In this document: positions 15,499 to 24,404 of the stretch, piece after piece
How positions within the stretch are numbered: position 1 is the stretch's first letter
Layout: each line of letters opens with the position of its first letter
DNA from: CBDAQR01 sp965199055
Lineage (GTDB): Bacteria; Pseudomonadota; Gammaproteobacteria; Pseudomonadales; Halieaceae
Length of the DNA stretch: 64,000 bases
NCBI GenBank assembly: GCA_965199055.1
Contig: CBDAQR010000003.1
Span: 1,550,001-1,614,000, forward strand
Direction: 5' to 3'
Notes under the pieces: model-generated
The model's input: the letters and a program-made list of their open reading frames with translations, nothing else
Database searches by the model: none
What the model was told of the DNA's origin: nothing
Position numbers and translations under genes: made by a program

Positions 15499-15917
15499 AC
15501 CCGCTCCTGGTAAGCGACCAAACGATCGCGGTAGCGCTCAGGGATCGGCATCGACTTCTTCGCATCCAGGTCCACCACCGCTAATACCAACTGCGCCGTA
15601 AAACACTCCACAGCTTCATCGCCATCCATCTTTCGCGCCACAAATCCCAGTACAAACGAAGAGTTACCAATACGAGGGATACTGAGCTCAAGCGTTAATG
15701 CATCGGCAATATGCACCGTGTGATGAAAGTCGATCTCGAATTTCATCACAGGATTAGCGAACTCTCGCGTCACGTTAATCGCGTACCAATCGAGACCGAC
15801 CTCGGCCTTCAGGAACTGCTCCGCAGCCTCCATGCAGTAATCAAAAAAGCGTGGCGAGTAAACGATACCGGCAATGTCACAGTGTCCGAAGGGCACCTTG
15901 ATAGAGTGAGTGAACAC
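15495..15917 (-). CDS. Acyl-CoA thioesterase, 4-hydroxybenzoyl-CoA thioesterase-like
   Basis: 140 residues, single hot-dog fold. PFGHCDIAGIVYSPRFFDYCMEAAEQFL matches the active-site segment of the 4HBT family, with the catalytic Asp in HCD and the long central helix following. It would hydrolyse an aryl- or acyl-CoA to the free acid and CoA. Paired with the PaaK-type ligase, it may prevent CoA trapping or release a product. Seven bases follow the luciferase-like gene, and it overlaps paaK by four. Confidence 0.88.
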   Translation of the reverse strand: MFTHSIKVPFGHCDIAGIVYSPRFFDYCMEAAEQFLKAEVGLDWYAINVTREFANPVMKFEIDFHHTVHIADALTLELSIPRIGNSSFVLGFVARKMDGDEAVECFTAQLVLAVVDLDAKKSMPIPERYRDRLVAYQERV

Positions 15918-15923
15918 ACGGGT

Positions 15924-17087
15924 TTACGCTGTCGCGCGCTGCGTAGCTTCTTCCGAGGAAAACGCCTTGATTACCTGGGCGAAGTTGTCGAGCATTTCCA
16001 GCTCTTCTTCCTGCTGGAAGTATCCGACGTGGTGCCAGCACACAAACTCTTCAACACCGTATTTCTCAATCAACCTGCCCACCTGGTCGATGACCTGGTT
16101 AACCGTGCCCTTCCAGACGCGCCCCATCGGGACGTTGTACGGCGGCGTGTTGTAAGCGGCATTGAATAGCTCCTCGAAATCTGCAAAGTGGCTATCGGCC
16201 TGGGCCTCGGATCCGCCAATCGTCAGGTGTCCACCAAGGACCAGCGTATTACCGGTGGTGCGCTCTGTGTGGCCGTGCTTATGACACTCGTCGATGTATA
16301 TATCCATCGTCATGTCGATAAACTCTTCCTTGCCCACAAACGCCACCAACTTGGCACCCTCTTTTGCCCAGAACTTCGCAGTTTCCATAGACCAGGAAAA
16401 AGGCACGTAAATCTCTGGAAAATCTCGACCGTCACGGGGCATGGGACGCGGCACGATACCCGTCTTCTTCAGCATGTCGTTTTCGTCGAGGGCGCCCTCT
16501 CCGCCCCACTTTCTGGTGGGGCCGAAAGGCCAGTGGGTATCCAATGGGGGTATATCCCAAAACTCGCCGTAGTGATTGAAGGTCTTATTAGTCCACGCCT
16601 TTTTTACTACCTGCCAGGATTCTTCCATTAAACGGCGGTTGCGCGCATCAGCTTTGGAACGGTCTGATTGGGTGGTCGTGATATCAAGATACTGAGACAA
16701 ATTGTTTAGCCAACGGGGGGTATTGCCGCGCACAAATCCGCAAAACAATCGTCCATTAGTCATGTGGTCCAGCATCGCCAGATCCTCCGCCAGTCGCATC
16801 GGATGATGCGCCGTAAGAGCCATACCGACCTGACCCACTTTCAGGTTCTTCGTGTTATTCGCTATATGCAGATTCCAGAGTATGGGGTTGGTAGTCGTTT
16901 CGATACCCTCCACCTGGAAGTGGTGTTCGGTCATACAAAAACCGGCGTAGCCGTTACTATCGGCAAACTGCATCTGCTCCGTTGTGCGCTGGAGTAGCTC
17001 CTCGTAACGGTCTGGATCACTGCCTGGCAGTTCAACATCTTCCCCCTTCGATCGCATGTAAGGCTGCACCAATACGTGGGTCTTCAT
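15924..17087 (-). CDS. LLM-class flavin-dependent oxidoreductase (luciferase-like monooxygenase)
   Basis: About 387 residues with a bacterial-luciferase TIM barrel: FADSNGYAGFCMTEHHF near the N-terminus, VGMALTAHHPMRLAEDLAMLDHMTNGRLFCGFVRG (typical LLM flavin-binding region), and FVCWHHVGYFQQEEELEMLDNFAQVI at the end. These enzymes use reduced FMN and O2 to oxidise ketones, alkanes, amines or similar substrates. No flavin reductase gene is adjacent. ATG 17087 is chosen over TTG 17096 (GGAA about nine bases upstream). It heads a unit with the thioesterase and paaK behind the operator at 17130. Confidence 0.9.
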   Translation of the reverse strand: MKTHVLVQPYMRSKGEDVELPGSDPDRYEELLQRTTEQMQFADSNGYAGFCMTEHHFQVEGIETTTNPILWNLHIANNTKNLKVGQVGMALTAHHPMRLAEDLAMLDHMTNGRLFCGFVRGNTPRWLNNLSQYLDITTTQSDRSKADARNRRLMEESWQVVKKAWTNKTFNHYGEFWDIPPLDTHWPFGPTRKWGGEGALDENDMLKKTGIVPRPMPRDGRDFPEIYVPFSWSMETAKFWAKEGAKLVAFVGKEEFIDMTMDIYIDECHKHGHTERTTGNTLVLGGHLTIGGSEAQADSHFADFEELFNAAYNTPPYNVPMGRVWKGTVNQVIDQVGRLIEKYGVEEFVCWHHVGYFQQEEELEMLDNFAQVIKAFSSEEATQRATA

Positions 17088-17129
17088 GGCTGACAATTCC
17101 TTTTACATTTATTTATCGTTCATTTATGA

Positions 17130-17143
17130 TCGAACGTTCGAAC
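17130..17143. promoter_or_regulatory. Putative TetR-type operator, site 2 (core CGAACGTTCG)
   Basis: TCGAACGTTCGAAC, with a perfect 12-base palindrome TCGAACGTTCGA at 17130-17141, lies between the divergent luciferase-like (start 17087) and amidase (start 17194) genes. It shares the 10-base core with the sites at 13596 and 24063. The surrounding bases are AT-rich, as in a promoter. Confidence 0.75.
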
Positions 17144-17193
17144 AAATATGTCAAGACACCATAAAAACGACAACATGAGCCACCGCACCCAAC

Positions 17194-18588
17194 ATGCATG
17201 ACTTACTGCGATACTCTGCACTGGAATTGTCCGCGCTGTTCGAGAGCGGAGACGCGTCACCATTGGAACTCACGCGCGCGGCAATTGAACGACAGAGCGC
17301 TACCGATCAGGTCGTCAATACCAGCTACCTGCAAACTCCGGAACTAGCGCTGGAGCAAGCCGAAGCGTCAGAACGACGCTGGCTAAACGGTACAGCACTC
17401 AGCGCCTTCGACGGCATTCCGACCACCGTAAAAGACGGACTGTTCTGGGCAGGCCACCCGGTCTACCGAGGCTTCGCAGGAAGTGCCGACAATCCGCCCA
17501 TGGCCTCAGAAAATGCAGCGATCACTGACCGGATGCTGGAAGCCGGTATGGTTCTACTGGGCAAGACCACCATGCCCGACTTTGGCATGTTGGCAACGGG
17601 TTACTCCTCGCGTCACGGCATTACTCGCAACCCTTGGGATACCACCAAGAACCCCGTCGGATCCAGCTCCGGGGCCGCTGCCGCGGTGGCGGCGGGCGCA
17701 TACCCCGTTGTGGTAGGCACCGATATCGTCGGCTCTATTCGACTTCCAGCTTCATTCTGTGGACTTTTTGGCCTCAAACCCAGCCAGGGTCGGGTACCGT
17801 ATGTTCCCCCAGCATCCCCCGCACTGGTCGCGGGCCCGATGACCCGAACGGTCGCTGATGCCGCCGTCTTCATGAACATCCTCAGCCAACCAGATCGGCG
17901 CGACTGTACAGCGCTGCCATCACAGGACACCAATTATCTCGAGCTGTTAGAGTCCACCCCCGGCAAACTTCGTCTTGGGTTGCTGGAGAATCTCAACCTC
18001 GGCGTGGGCACGGATCCGGAAGTCGCCGCGGCCATACAGAGCGCAGCTTCTCTGCTGCAGGATCAGGGCCATGACATCGTCAGCCTGGACTCGACACTGG
18101 TGGCTGAAGATCTACTCGCAGGCGAAATTTACTATCGCCAGCGCGTATTCAATGAGCTGAGCCGACGCAGCGACGAGCAGCAACAAAGCTCGCCCTATAT
18201 GTATCGCTGGAGTCGGGCCAGCCTGGAAACCTCACCCGCCGAGCTGTTCGATGCGAGCCAGCGACTGTGGGACGTACGGCTGCGACTAGAGCAAATGCTG
18301 GCTGATGTAGATTTCCTGCTCTGCCCTACCGTGCCATACCCGGCCTTTGACGCCGAGTTACCGGCGCGGAATGAAAACCGACTTTTCGAACCCTGGGCAC
18401 ACACTTTCCTGTTCAACCTGGGGGAACAACCCGCCGCCTCTATCAATTGTGGCTTCAGTTCAGAGGGCCTGCACATAGGCCTGCAGATCGTTGGGCAGCG
18501 CTTCGACGATCTCGGTGTTTTGCAACTGAGCCGCCAATTTGAGCAACTGTGCGATCATTGTCCTCAACCGCCACGGGAGATGCCATGA
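17194..18588 (+). CDS. Amidase (amidase-signature family)
   Basis: 464 residues. The Ser-cisSer-Lys triad is visible: K80 in IPTTVKDGL, the Ser-rich loop VGSSSGAAAAVAAG (156-168) and the nucleophile S181 in GTDIVGSIRLPASFCGLFGLKPS. It hydrolyses an amide, or possibly an ester, to a carboxylic acid, which could feed the PaaK-type ligase. No signal peptide, so it is cytoplasmic. The stop overlaps the start of the downstream transporter (ATGA). The gatB/gatC partners of tRNA amidotransferase are absent, so a catabolic amidase is more likely. Confidence 0.9.
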   Translation: MHDLLRYSALELSALFESGDASPLELTRAAIERQSATDQVVNTSYLQTPELALEQAEASERRWLNGTALSAFDGIPTTVKDGLFWAGHPVYRGFAGSADNPPMASENAAITDRMLEAGMVLLGKTTMPDFGMLATGYSSRHGITRNPWDTTKNPVGSSSGAAAAVAAGAYPVVVGTDIVGSIRLPASFCGLFGLKPSQGRVPYVPPASPALVAGPMTRTVADAAVFMNILSQPDRRDCTALPSQDTNYLELLESTPGKLRLGLLENLNLGVGTDPEVAAAIQSAASLLQDQGHDIVSLDSTLVAEDLLAGEIYYRQRVFNELSRRSDEQQQSSPYMYRWSRASLETSPAELFDASQRLWDVRLRLEQMLADVDFLLCPTVPYPAFDAELPARNENRLFEPWAHTFLFNLGEQPAASINCGFSSEGLHIGLQIVGQRFDDLGVLQLSRQFEQLCDHCPQPPREMP

Positions 18589-20003
18589 ACACCGCCACCA
18601 CCGATCTGCGCACCCGCCTGTGTTTCGCCGCCGGCGGCACCGCCACAGGTCTCGTGCAGAATGGGATCGCCTTTTTTCTGCTGATCTTCTATAGCCAGGT
18701 CATGGGCTTGTCTCCAGACCTTGCTGGACTGGCAATGCTGATTGCCCTGCTGGTGGATGCGATCACAGACCCCATGGTGGGGCGCTGGTCAGACTCGCTC
18801 CATTCACGCTGGGGGCGTCGCCACCCACTGATGTACGCCTCGATCATTCCGATCACCATTCTCTACTACGCGATCTGGGTACCCGACACGGAAACTCAGA
18901 CTGGCCTCTTCTGGTATATGGTTCTGGTCGCCATTGGCCTGCGCATATCCGTCACCTTTTTCGCAGTGCCATTCGCAGCGATGGTGCCAGAGATGACACC
19001 CGACTACGAGCAGCGCACCCGGCTCATCAATTACAACACCTCTGCCGGCTGGCTATTCGGCACGGTTATGGCCGTGGCAATGTATGCAGTGTGGTTAGCG
19101 GATACTCCAGAATACCCAGATGGCATGGGCGTTCTTCGCGCTGCTGGCTATGCCGAAGCCGGCCTGTTCACCGCTGCAATCATTGGATTGTGCCTGGTCA
19201 TCGCCGTGTTGGGCACTCATCGGCATATCGCGTCCATTCGTCGAAAACCCATCAGGAAAGTTTCCGGCTTCGGCGAACTGCTGCGGGCAACCTTCAGGGC
19301 CTTCGATGATCGCTCGTTTCTCGCCATGGCGGTCTCGGGTGTATTTGCCGCCGCTGGCAATGGCACTTCCGTGGCACTGTGGGCCTACATGCAGCCCTAC
19401 TTCTGGGGTTTTAACTCAGAGCAGGTCAGCGTGATCCTGGCCAGCCAGTTGCTGTCAGCCTTTCTTGCCTTCGGGCTACTTGATCTCGTATCCCGCGGCC
19501 GCGAGAAGAAGCAGGTCTGGATTCTGTTAACCTGGCTACTGATTATCGTGAGCACCGCTCCTGTGTGCCTTGCACTGATTGGCTGGTTTCCAGCCATTGG
19601 CTCCGACAGCCTGTACCTCACCATGATTGTGCTGGGTATTATCCAGGTCATGCTGATCATCATGACCTCTGTCGTCGGCGTATCGATGCTGGCAGATATT
19701 GTCGAAGCTCGCGAACTGGTCACCGGAGAGCGGGAGGAAGGCACACTGCTCGCCGTGCAGTCTTTCATCAACAAGGCGGCCACCGGATTAGGCACCCTGG
19801 CCGGCGGGCTTGTATTAGCGCTCGTGGCGTTCCCCGAAGACACCATGAGCACTGATATTGACCCTCAGGTCATCGAAAACCTGGGCTGGGCCTACGGACC
19901 ACTGCTGGGCATTATCTATATCGCTTCCATTGTGGCCGTACACTTCTACCAATTAGATCGTGAGACTCATCAGGCAAACCTCCGTCAGCTGAGTGCCACT
20001 TAA
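18585..20003 (+). CDS. GPH-type (MelB-like) MFS transporter
   Basis: About 472 residues, 12 membrane segments. LLVDAITDPMVGRWSDSLHSRWGRRHPLMY is the characteristic loop 2-3 motif of the glycoside-pentoside-hexuronide cation symporters, and VVGVSMLADIVEARELVTGEREEG matches the second-half loop. Members move sugars and also other small organic acids or conjugates with H+ or Na+. It starts at ATG 18585 within the amidase stop, with GGGAG upstream, so it probably imports the amidase substrate. Its end overlaps the convergent TetR gene by four bases. Confidence 0.88.
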   Translation: MNTATTDLRTRLCFAAGGTATGLVQNGIAFFLLIFYSQVMGLSPDLAGLAMLIALLVDAITDPMVGRWSDSLHSRWGRRHPLMYASIIPITILYYAIWVPDTETQTGLFWYMVLVAIGLRISVTFFAVPFAAMVPEMTPDYEQRTRLINYNTSAGWLFGTVMAVAMYAVWLADTPEYPDGMGVLRAAGYAEAGLFTAAIIGLCLVIAVLGTHRHIASIRRKPIRKVSGFGELLRATFRAFDDRSFLAMAVSGVFAAAGNGTSVALWAYMQPYFWGFNSEQVSVILASQLLSAFLAFGLLDLVSRGREKKQVWILLTWLLIIVSTAPVCLALIGWFPAIGSDSLYLTMIVLGIIQVMLIIMTSVVGVSMLADIVEARELVTGEREEGTLLAVQSFINKAATGLGTLAGGLVLALVAFPEDTMSTDIDPQVIENLGWAYGPLLGIIYIASIVAVHFYQLDRETHQANLRQLSAT

Positions 20004-20578
20004 AGCGTATCCAGCAAGCTCAGCGCCGCACGGAAACTGCGGTCCTGCACACCCCGGTCGGCCACCAAAGGAGCCATGGAGTCGGAATTGACATACATCG
20101 AGAAGACAGCGAGCGCCACGGCATCAACTCGCTCCGGTGGCGAATCTGGGTAGTTGCGGCGAAACACCTGCGTGATCATGTTTTCGAAATCGAGGTACCA
20201 GCCCCGCACACGCTCTTTCAGATCTGGCCTGTCCTGGGCAGCCACGGACAATGCCTGGAATAGCAGAATGTCGCGGCTACTTGCACCGAAATCGGCGCCG
20301 AAGAGAATCTCCAGCAGACTCCGTACGGGGAGATCTGGTTCCAACGATTCAAGCGCTTGTCGGGTTCGCGCATCCGTCCGCTCGAAGAAGCGCGCGGCTA
20401 GCGCCTCCAGCATCTCATCGCGATTGCCTACATGATGACGCAATAGCGAACGAGCTAGGCCGGCCTCATCGGCCACGGCCTGCAGGGTCGCCCCTTCGAC
20501 ACCGAAGCGCACCACGCAGCGCTCGAATGCATCAAGAATTTCTTGAGCACGCTCTTCTTTAAGACTGGGACGAGGCAT
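20000..20578 (-). CDS. TetR-family transcriptional regulator
   Basis: 192 residues, normal TetR size. The N-terminal helix-turn-helix spans EERAQEILDAFERCVVRFGVEGATLQAVADEAGLARSLLRHHVGNRDEML. The remaining helices form the ligand pocket and dimer face. It lies 11 bases after the Rieske gene, and 42 bases separate that gene from the TonB receptor. It therefore looks like the last gene of a receptor-Rieske-regulator operon preceded by the operator at 24060. This makes it the best candidate repressor of the CGAACGTTCG sites; the fusion regulator at 8489 is the alternative. Confidence 0.88.
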   Translation of the reverse strand: MPRPSLKEERAQEILDAFERCVVRFGVEGATLQAVADEAGLARSLLRHHVGNRDEMLEALAARFFERTDARTRQALESLEPDLPVRSLLEILFGADFGASSRDILLFQALSVAAQDRPDLKERVRGWYLDFENMITQVFRRNYPDSPPERVDAVALAVFSMYVNSDSMAPLVADRGVQDRSFRAALSLLDTL

Positions 20579-20589
20579 AACCCTCAGTA

Positions 20590-21741
20590 TCAGGCAGCAA
20601 CACCTTTCTCTGCAATATCCGGGTTGCGGAACACCTCACCGAGCTCCTGGCCGCACAGCCGATTGCCCAGATAACGGTGGAAGTCCTGCACGATACGTTC
20701 TAGCTCAACGAAGGTTCCACCTTTGGCGTTCCGACTAAGCATACCCGTGTAGGCACGCTCACAGATCCACTTATCTTCTGCGAAGAAGGCCGCGGTAAAC
20801 TCCTCCTCCATCTTGCTCCGGTTTGGCTCTTTAGCCAAAACCGCTCCACCACGGGCATAGGTTTTACCGGGTCCGTCCGGCAGCATAGAAATGTAGCCCA
20901 GGGTACCGTCTGCACTCGCGATTCCCACAAATGAGGGGGGCAGCGAGATCAGCATGTAGTGATGCTTGGGGCCTTTCTTTTCTGACCCGAACAATTTTCT
21001 GGCTGGATCCATAAGCCCCACATACTCTCCAGCTGTCAGACACCATTCCTCACAGCCCTCCACATAAAAGGCGGCCTTTGTTGGTGTGACTGTCTCCAGG
21101 GTCGGCTTGTGCACCTTGAACAGGTGGTAGCTCTCCATGGCATTTTCCATCACCAGCTTCCAGTTGCTGGCCCAGATTTCGGTTTCCATTTCGGTGCCGA
21201 ACTGGGGGTTGGCACAATTGTAGAGCTGCATATAAGGCATCATCGGTGCGTAACGTTCTGCTAGCGGAGCAGCATTCCCATCGATGTTGACGAACACCAG
21301 CCCACACCACTCCTCCAGTGCATATTCAGGCAGGCAGTGAGCACTCTTGTCGATTTCAACACTACCGGTATAGGGTGCTCCCTTCAGGGTTCCATCCAGT
21401 TCGAAGTTCCAGGAGTGATAGGGACAGACCAGGTTAGGTCCCTGCCCCAAGCCAGGATCTGCCAGTGGCGTACCTCGATGCGTGCATACGTTGGAAAGTG
21501 CACGCAGTTTGCCGTCCTTGCCACGCATGATCACGACGGGTTCGCCAGCGATGGTCACAGCGAAGCGGTCACCCGGTTCTTTTAGGGCTGTTGCACCACA
21601 GACAAAGACCCAATCCCTGTGAAAGACATTCTTCACTTCTTCTTCATAAAAGGCGGGGTCGCTGTAGCATTGCAGGGGAATCGCCCTACCCTGGTCTGCC
21701 GGTAATGCAGCAGTGGCTTTGAAATCTTCCATAAGGCTCAT
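20590..21741 (-). CDS. Rieske non-heme iron oxygenase, alpha subunit
   Basis: 383 residues. The Rieske [2Fe-2S] ligands are C86-x-H88 (VCTHRG) and C106-xx-H109 (VCPYHSW). The mononuclear iron site is E203-xx-H206-xxxx-H211 in NWKLVMENAMESYHLFKVH. The bridging acid is Glu instead of the Asp of naphthalene-dioxygenase types; the carnitine/glycine-betaine oxygenase branch also uses Glu. It would hydroxylate or demethylate/dealkylate a small organic substrate using O2. No beta subunit, ferredoxin or reductase is adjacent, so it needs an electron donor encoded elsewhere. Start ATG 21741 has GAGG upstream. Confidence 0.92.
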   Translation of the reverse strand: MSLMEDFKATAALPADQGRAIPLQCYSDPAFYEEEVKNVFHRDWVFVCGATALKEPGDRFAVTIAGEPVVIMRGKDGKLRALSNVCTHRGTPLADPGLGQGPNLVCPYHSWNFELDGTLKGAPYTGSVEIDKSAHCLPEYALEEWCGLVFVNIDGNAAPLAERYAPMMPYMQLYNCANPQFGTEMETEIWASNWKLVMENAMESYHLFKVHKPTLETVTPTKAAFYVEGCEEWCLTAGEYVGLMDPARKLFGSEKKGPKHHYMLISLPPSFVGIASADGTLGYISMLPDGPGKTYARGGAVLAKEPNRSKMEEEFTAAFFAEDKWICERAYTGMLSRNAKGGTFVELERIVQDFHRYLGNRLCGQELGEVFRNPDIAEKGVAA

Positions 21742-21783
21742 ATTGCAGTCCTCTCTGAGGGCGCGCTGACAGCGCCAGTGTCT

Positions 21784-24024
21784 TTAGAAATTGTACTCCA
21801 GGGTAACGCCGTAGGTACGCCGGGGGCCGGCAGTGGCAAAGTCAGTGCCGTAACCGGGAACGTTGGCAGGAAAACGACCGGACTCTGACTCTTCATCAAA
21901 GGCATTCTCTACCCAAGCAGTTGCCGCCATCCTCTCATTGGCATCCGCCAGGCGCAGGCGGAAGTTCACGTTCCAGTAATCCCCTGCGGTGCTCTCAGGC
22001 TCGTTGGCAAAGGAGGAGTAGTATTCGTCGACGAAGAAAAAGTCTGTCATGGGAGTCAGACTCCACTTACCACCCGGCATCAGCCAATAGTAGTAGGCCT
22101 GACCATTGAAGTTCCATTCGGGTGCATTGCGAAATTCATTGCCCTCCTGCACCGCAACACCGAAGGGCGCATCCGAAATCTCCTGCACCTCTGTGTCGGT
22201 ATAACCCAGCCCTAAATCGATCTGCAGGTTTTCTACCGGCAGCCAGCTCAACTCTAGCTCACCTCCATAGGCCTCGGTTTCATCAATAGAAAACAATACC
22301 GAGTTGACCTGGAACCCGACGGTGACATATTCGAACGCCTGGAAATCCTCATATTCGTAATAGTAGAGCGCACCATTCAGGCGCAGGGTGCCATCCATGA
22401 GCGTCGACTTAAAGCCGATCTCGTAGGAATCGACGATCTCCGGATCGACACTCACCACATCTTCTCCCGCAAGCACCAGGGTATTGAAACTGCCGCCCTT
22501 GAAGCCTCTCGCATAGCCGCCGTATACCATCACGTCATCATTCACGTGATACTGCAGACCGAGATCGCCGGATACCTCATCCCAACTGTCGCCGTCTACC
22601 ACACGATCAAACTCTGTGGGCAAGCCGAAAATCGGATCCAAGGGGATATGGTTATTGATGTCCTCAAAGGCGTAGGGGTCATCATCGATGATCGTTGTAA
22701 GACCCGAGGCAAGGATATCTACGTCACGGTCATCCTCGGTATAGCGCAGGCCTGCCGACAGAGTCCACTTCTCACTGAAAGAGTACTTCAGGTGAGAAAA
22801 CACCGCCCAGCTTTCAAGCTCTGAATCCGTTGATCCAGCGGTTCCATATTGACCAGGAAACCCCTGAACATTGGAAATGTAGCTCTGCTCGAAGGTGCCA
22901 ATCGCGTCAGAATCATCTTCGATATAGTAGGCACCGAAAACCCAGTCCATTTCGCCAGTGACATAGTTCAGGCGCAGCTCCTGGGAGAATTGCTCGTAAT
23001 CAGAATCCGTGTGCTGGTGGAGGATGCGCTCGACGGTAGCGTCATCGTCATTGGTCTCGAAGAAATCCTGGTCCATGTAGCCAGTAATAGAGGTCAGACT
23101 CAGTGTTTCGGAGATATCCCAGCGCATTTGCAGTGACGTTAACCAGGCCTCTAGCTCCTCCGGTCGCTCCGGCAGGTCCATCTGTATTTTTTCGTAGTCC
23201 TCATCGCGCCCACCGCGCTCTATTTCGGGTGTCAGCCAATTGTCGCCGGCAGAATTATGGAAGACGATAGACTCGCCATCCGAATCGGCGTACTGCACCT
23301 TTAAGGTGGCATCAAAGTTCTCGAAGGCGACCAGATCAAAGATGGCGCGCAGAGAGTAGTTGTCCATGTCGCCTTCGTTTTTGCCCAGCGCCGTGTTATC
23401 CACCAAGCCATCCTGTTCGTTATACACACCCGAGAGACGGCCCAGCAGCACGCCATCAAGGATCGTGCCACCCACAGCACCTTCTAAGCGCAATAGATCG
23501 TCGTCGCCTATCGTTGCTCGCGCATAACCACTGGTTTCTTCACCGGGGCGCACCGAATGCACGGATAGCGCACCGGAAGTAGAGTTTCGTCCAAACAAGG
23601 TGCCTTGCGGCCCCCGCAGTAGTTCTGCGCGCTCCACGTCATAGAGCGAGAACCCTTGCGAGTAAATGCTATTCAGCACCACACCATCGGCGTAAAACGA
23701 GACTGGGGAATTAGAGCTGGCGGTAAAGTTAGAATTGGTTACGCCGCGTACACTGATAATAGGTGCCGCCAAACCATAGTTGCCCTGCACCATCACAACG
23801 TTGGGCGCCTGATCGGCCAAATCACGAGATGTCACCAGGTTGAGCCGGGCGATATCCTCACCGCTGATGGCGGTCATCGAGATCGGAATCTCCTGAATCG
23901 ACTCGGTTCTCTGCCGGGCGGTTACGGTTATTTCCTCAAGCACCTGCGCCCCCGCTTCCAGGGTCAGAATGCCCATCACAGCCGACACCGCTGTAGCCAT
24001 CAGTTTCTGCTTATTGGAATTCAT
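21784..24024 (-). CDS. TonB-dependent outer-membrane receptor
   Basis: 746 residues. A signal peptide (cleavage near AGA-Q, residue 26) leads to a TonB box-like EEITVTARQR, a plug domain (ELLRGPQGTLFGRNSTSGALSV) and a 22-strand barrel ending in the aromatic residue of YGVTLEYNF. It belongs to the FecA/IroN-like group common in marine proteobacteria, where substrates extend beyond siderophores. Being cotranscribed with the Rieske oxygenase and a TetR regulator, it most likely imports the catabolic substrate. AAGGG precedes the ATG, and the operator at 24060 lies 36 bases upstream. Confidence 0.93.
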   Translation of the reverse strand: MNSNKQKLMATAVSAVMGILTLEAGAQVLEEITVTARQRTESIQEIPISMTAISGEDIARLNLVTSRDLADQAPNVVMVQGNYGLAAPIISVRGVTNSNFTASSNSPVSFYADGVVLNSIYSQGFSLYDVERAELLRGPQGTLFGRNSTSGALSVHSVRPGEETSGYARATIGDDDLLRLEGAVGGTILDGVLLGRLSGVYNEQDGLVDNTALGKNEGDMDNYSLRAIFDLVAFENFDATLKVQYADSDGESIVFHNSAGDNWLTPEIERGGRDEDYEKIQMDLPERPEELEAWLTSLQMRWDISETLSLTSITGYMDQDFFETNDDDATVERILHQHTDSDYEQFSQELRLNYVTGEMDWVFGAYYIEDDSDAIGTFEQSYISNVQGFPGQYGTAGSTDSELESWAVFSHLKYSFSEKWTLSAGLRYTEDDRDVDILASGLTTIIDDDPYAFEDINNHIPLDPIFGLPTEFDRVVDGDSWDEVSGDLGLQYHVNDDVMVYGGYARGFKGGSFNTLVLAGEDVVSVDPEIVDSYEIGFKSTLMDGTLRLNGALYYYEYEDFQAFEYVTVGFQVNSVLFSIDETEAYGGELELSWLPVENLQIDLGLGYTDTEVQEISDAPFGVAVQEGNEFRNAPEWNFNGQAYYYWLMPGGKWSLTPMTDFFFVDEYYSSFANEPESTAGDYWNVNFRLRLADANERMAATAWVENAFDEESESGRFPANVPGYGTDFATAGPRRTYGVTLEYNF

Positions 24025-24059
24025 CGATTGCCCTTCGCCTTACACTGATCAAAATTATT

Positions 24060-24075
24060 GTTCGAACGTTCGTTC
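24060..24075. promoter_or_regulatory. Putative TetR-type operator, site 3 (core CGAACGTTCG)
   Basis: GTTCGAACGTTCGTTC lies directly upstream of the TonB receptor start. The core CGAACGTTCG (24063-24072) and the flank T(T)CGAACGTTCGWWC are shared with sites 1 and 2. The AT-rich region next to it (24076-24135) would hold the receptor promoter. Confidence 0.75.
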
Positions 24076-24223
24076 TTTTATTAGAAAACAGTGTATTCAA
24101 GAATGATATAGATTGTCAAGGCTGATTATTTATAAGGCCTGCACAGTGAACACTCGTCACCTCAGAGACTACGCAACGAGATTGAAGTTAAAAACCTGAA
24201 CTAGAATGACTGTGTGTAGAAAC

Positions 24224-24250
24224 AAAAAACCCCCAGAACGGGGGAATTTT
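24224..24250 (-). terminator. Rho-independent terminator after csrA/tRNA-Ser
   Basis: On the minus strand CCCCC-GTTCT-GGGGG is followed by six T residues. It lies 13 bases past the CCA end of tRNA-Ser. Confidence 0.85.
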
Positions 24251-24262
24251 GAAGGTTGATAA

Positions 24263-24352
24263 TGGCGGAGAGCGAGGGATTCGAACCCTCGATAGGGATC
24301 AACCTATACACCCTTAGCAGGGGTGCGCCTTCAGCCACTCGGCCAGCTCTCC
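24263..24352 (-). tRNA. tRNA-Ser (anticodon GCU)
   Basis: A 90-nt class II tRNA with CCA encoded. The acceptor stem is GGAGAGC/GCTCTCC with G73, the anticodon loop reads CTGCTAA (GCU, decoding AGC/AGU), and the long variable arm and GGTTCGAATCC T-arm are clear. It sits just downstream of csrA, as in many Gammaproteobacteria. Confidence 0.96.
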
Positions 24353-24404
24353 GTAAGGCGCGGCATAATACCATAATGGCCGCAAAAACAAAGGGCTGCG
24401 GGGC

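Noticed and set aside
17175..17201. Eight-codon reading frame overlapping the amidase start
   Set aside because: Too short, no ribosome binding site and no leader-peptide features; probably chance.
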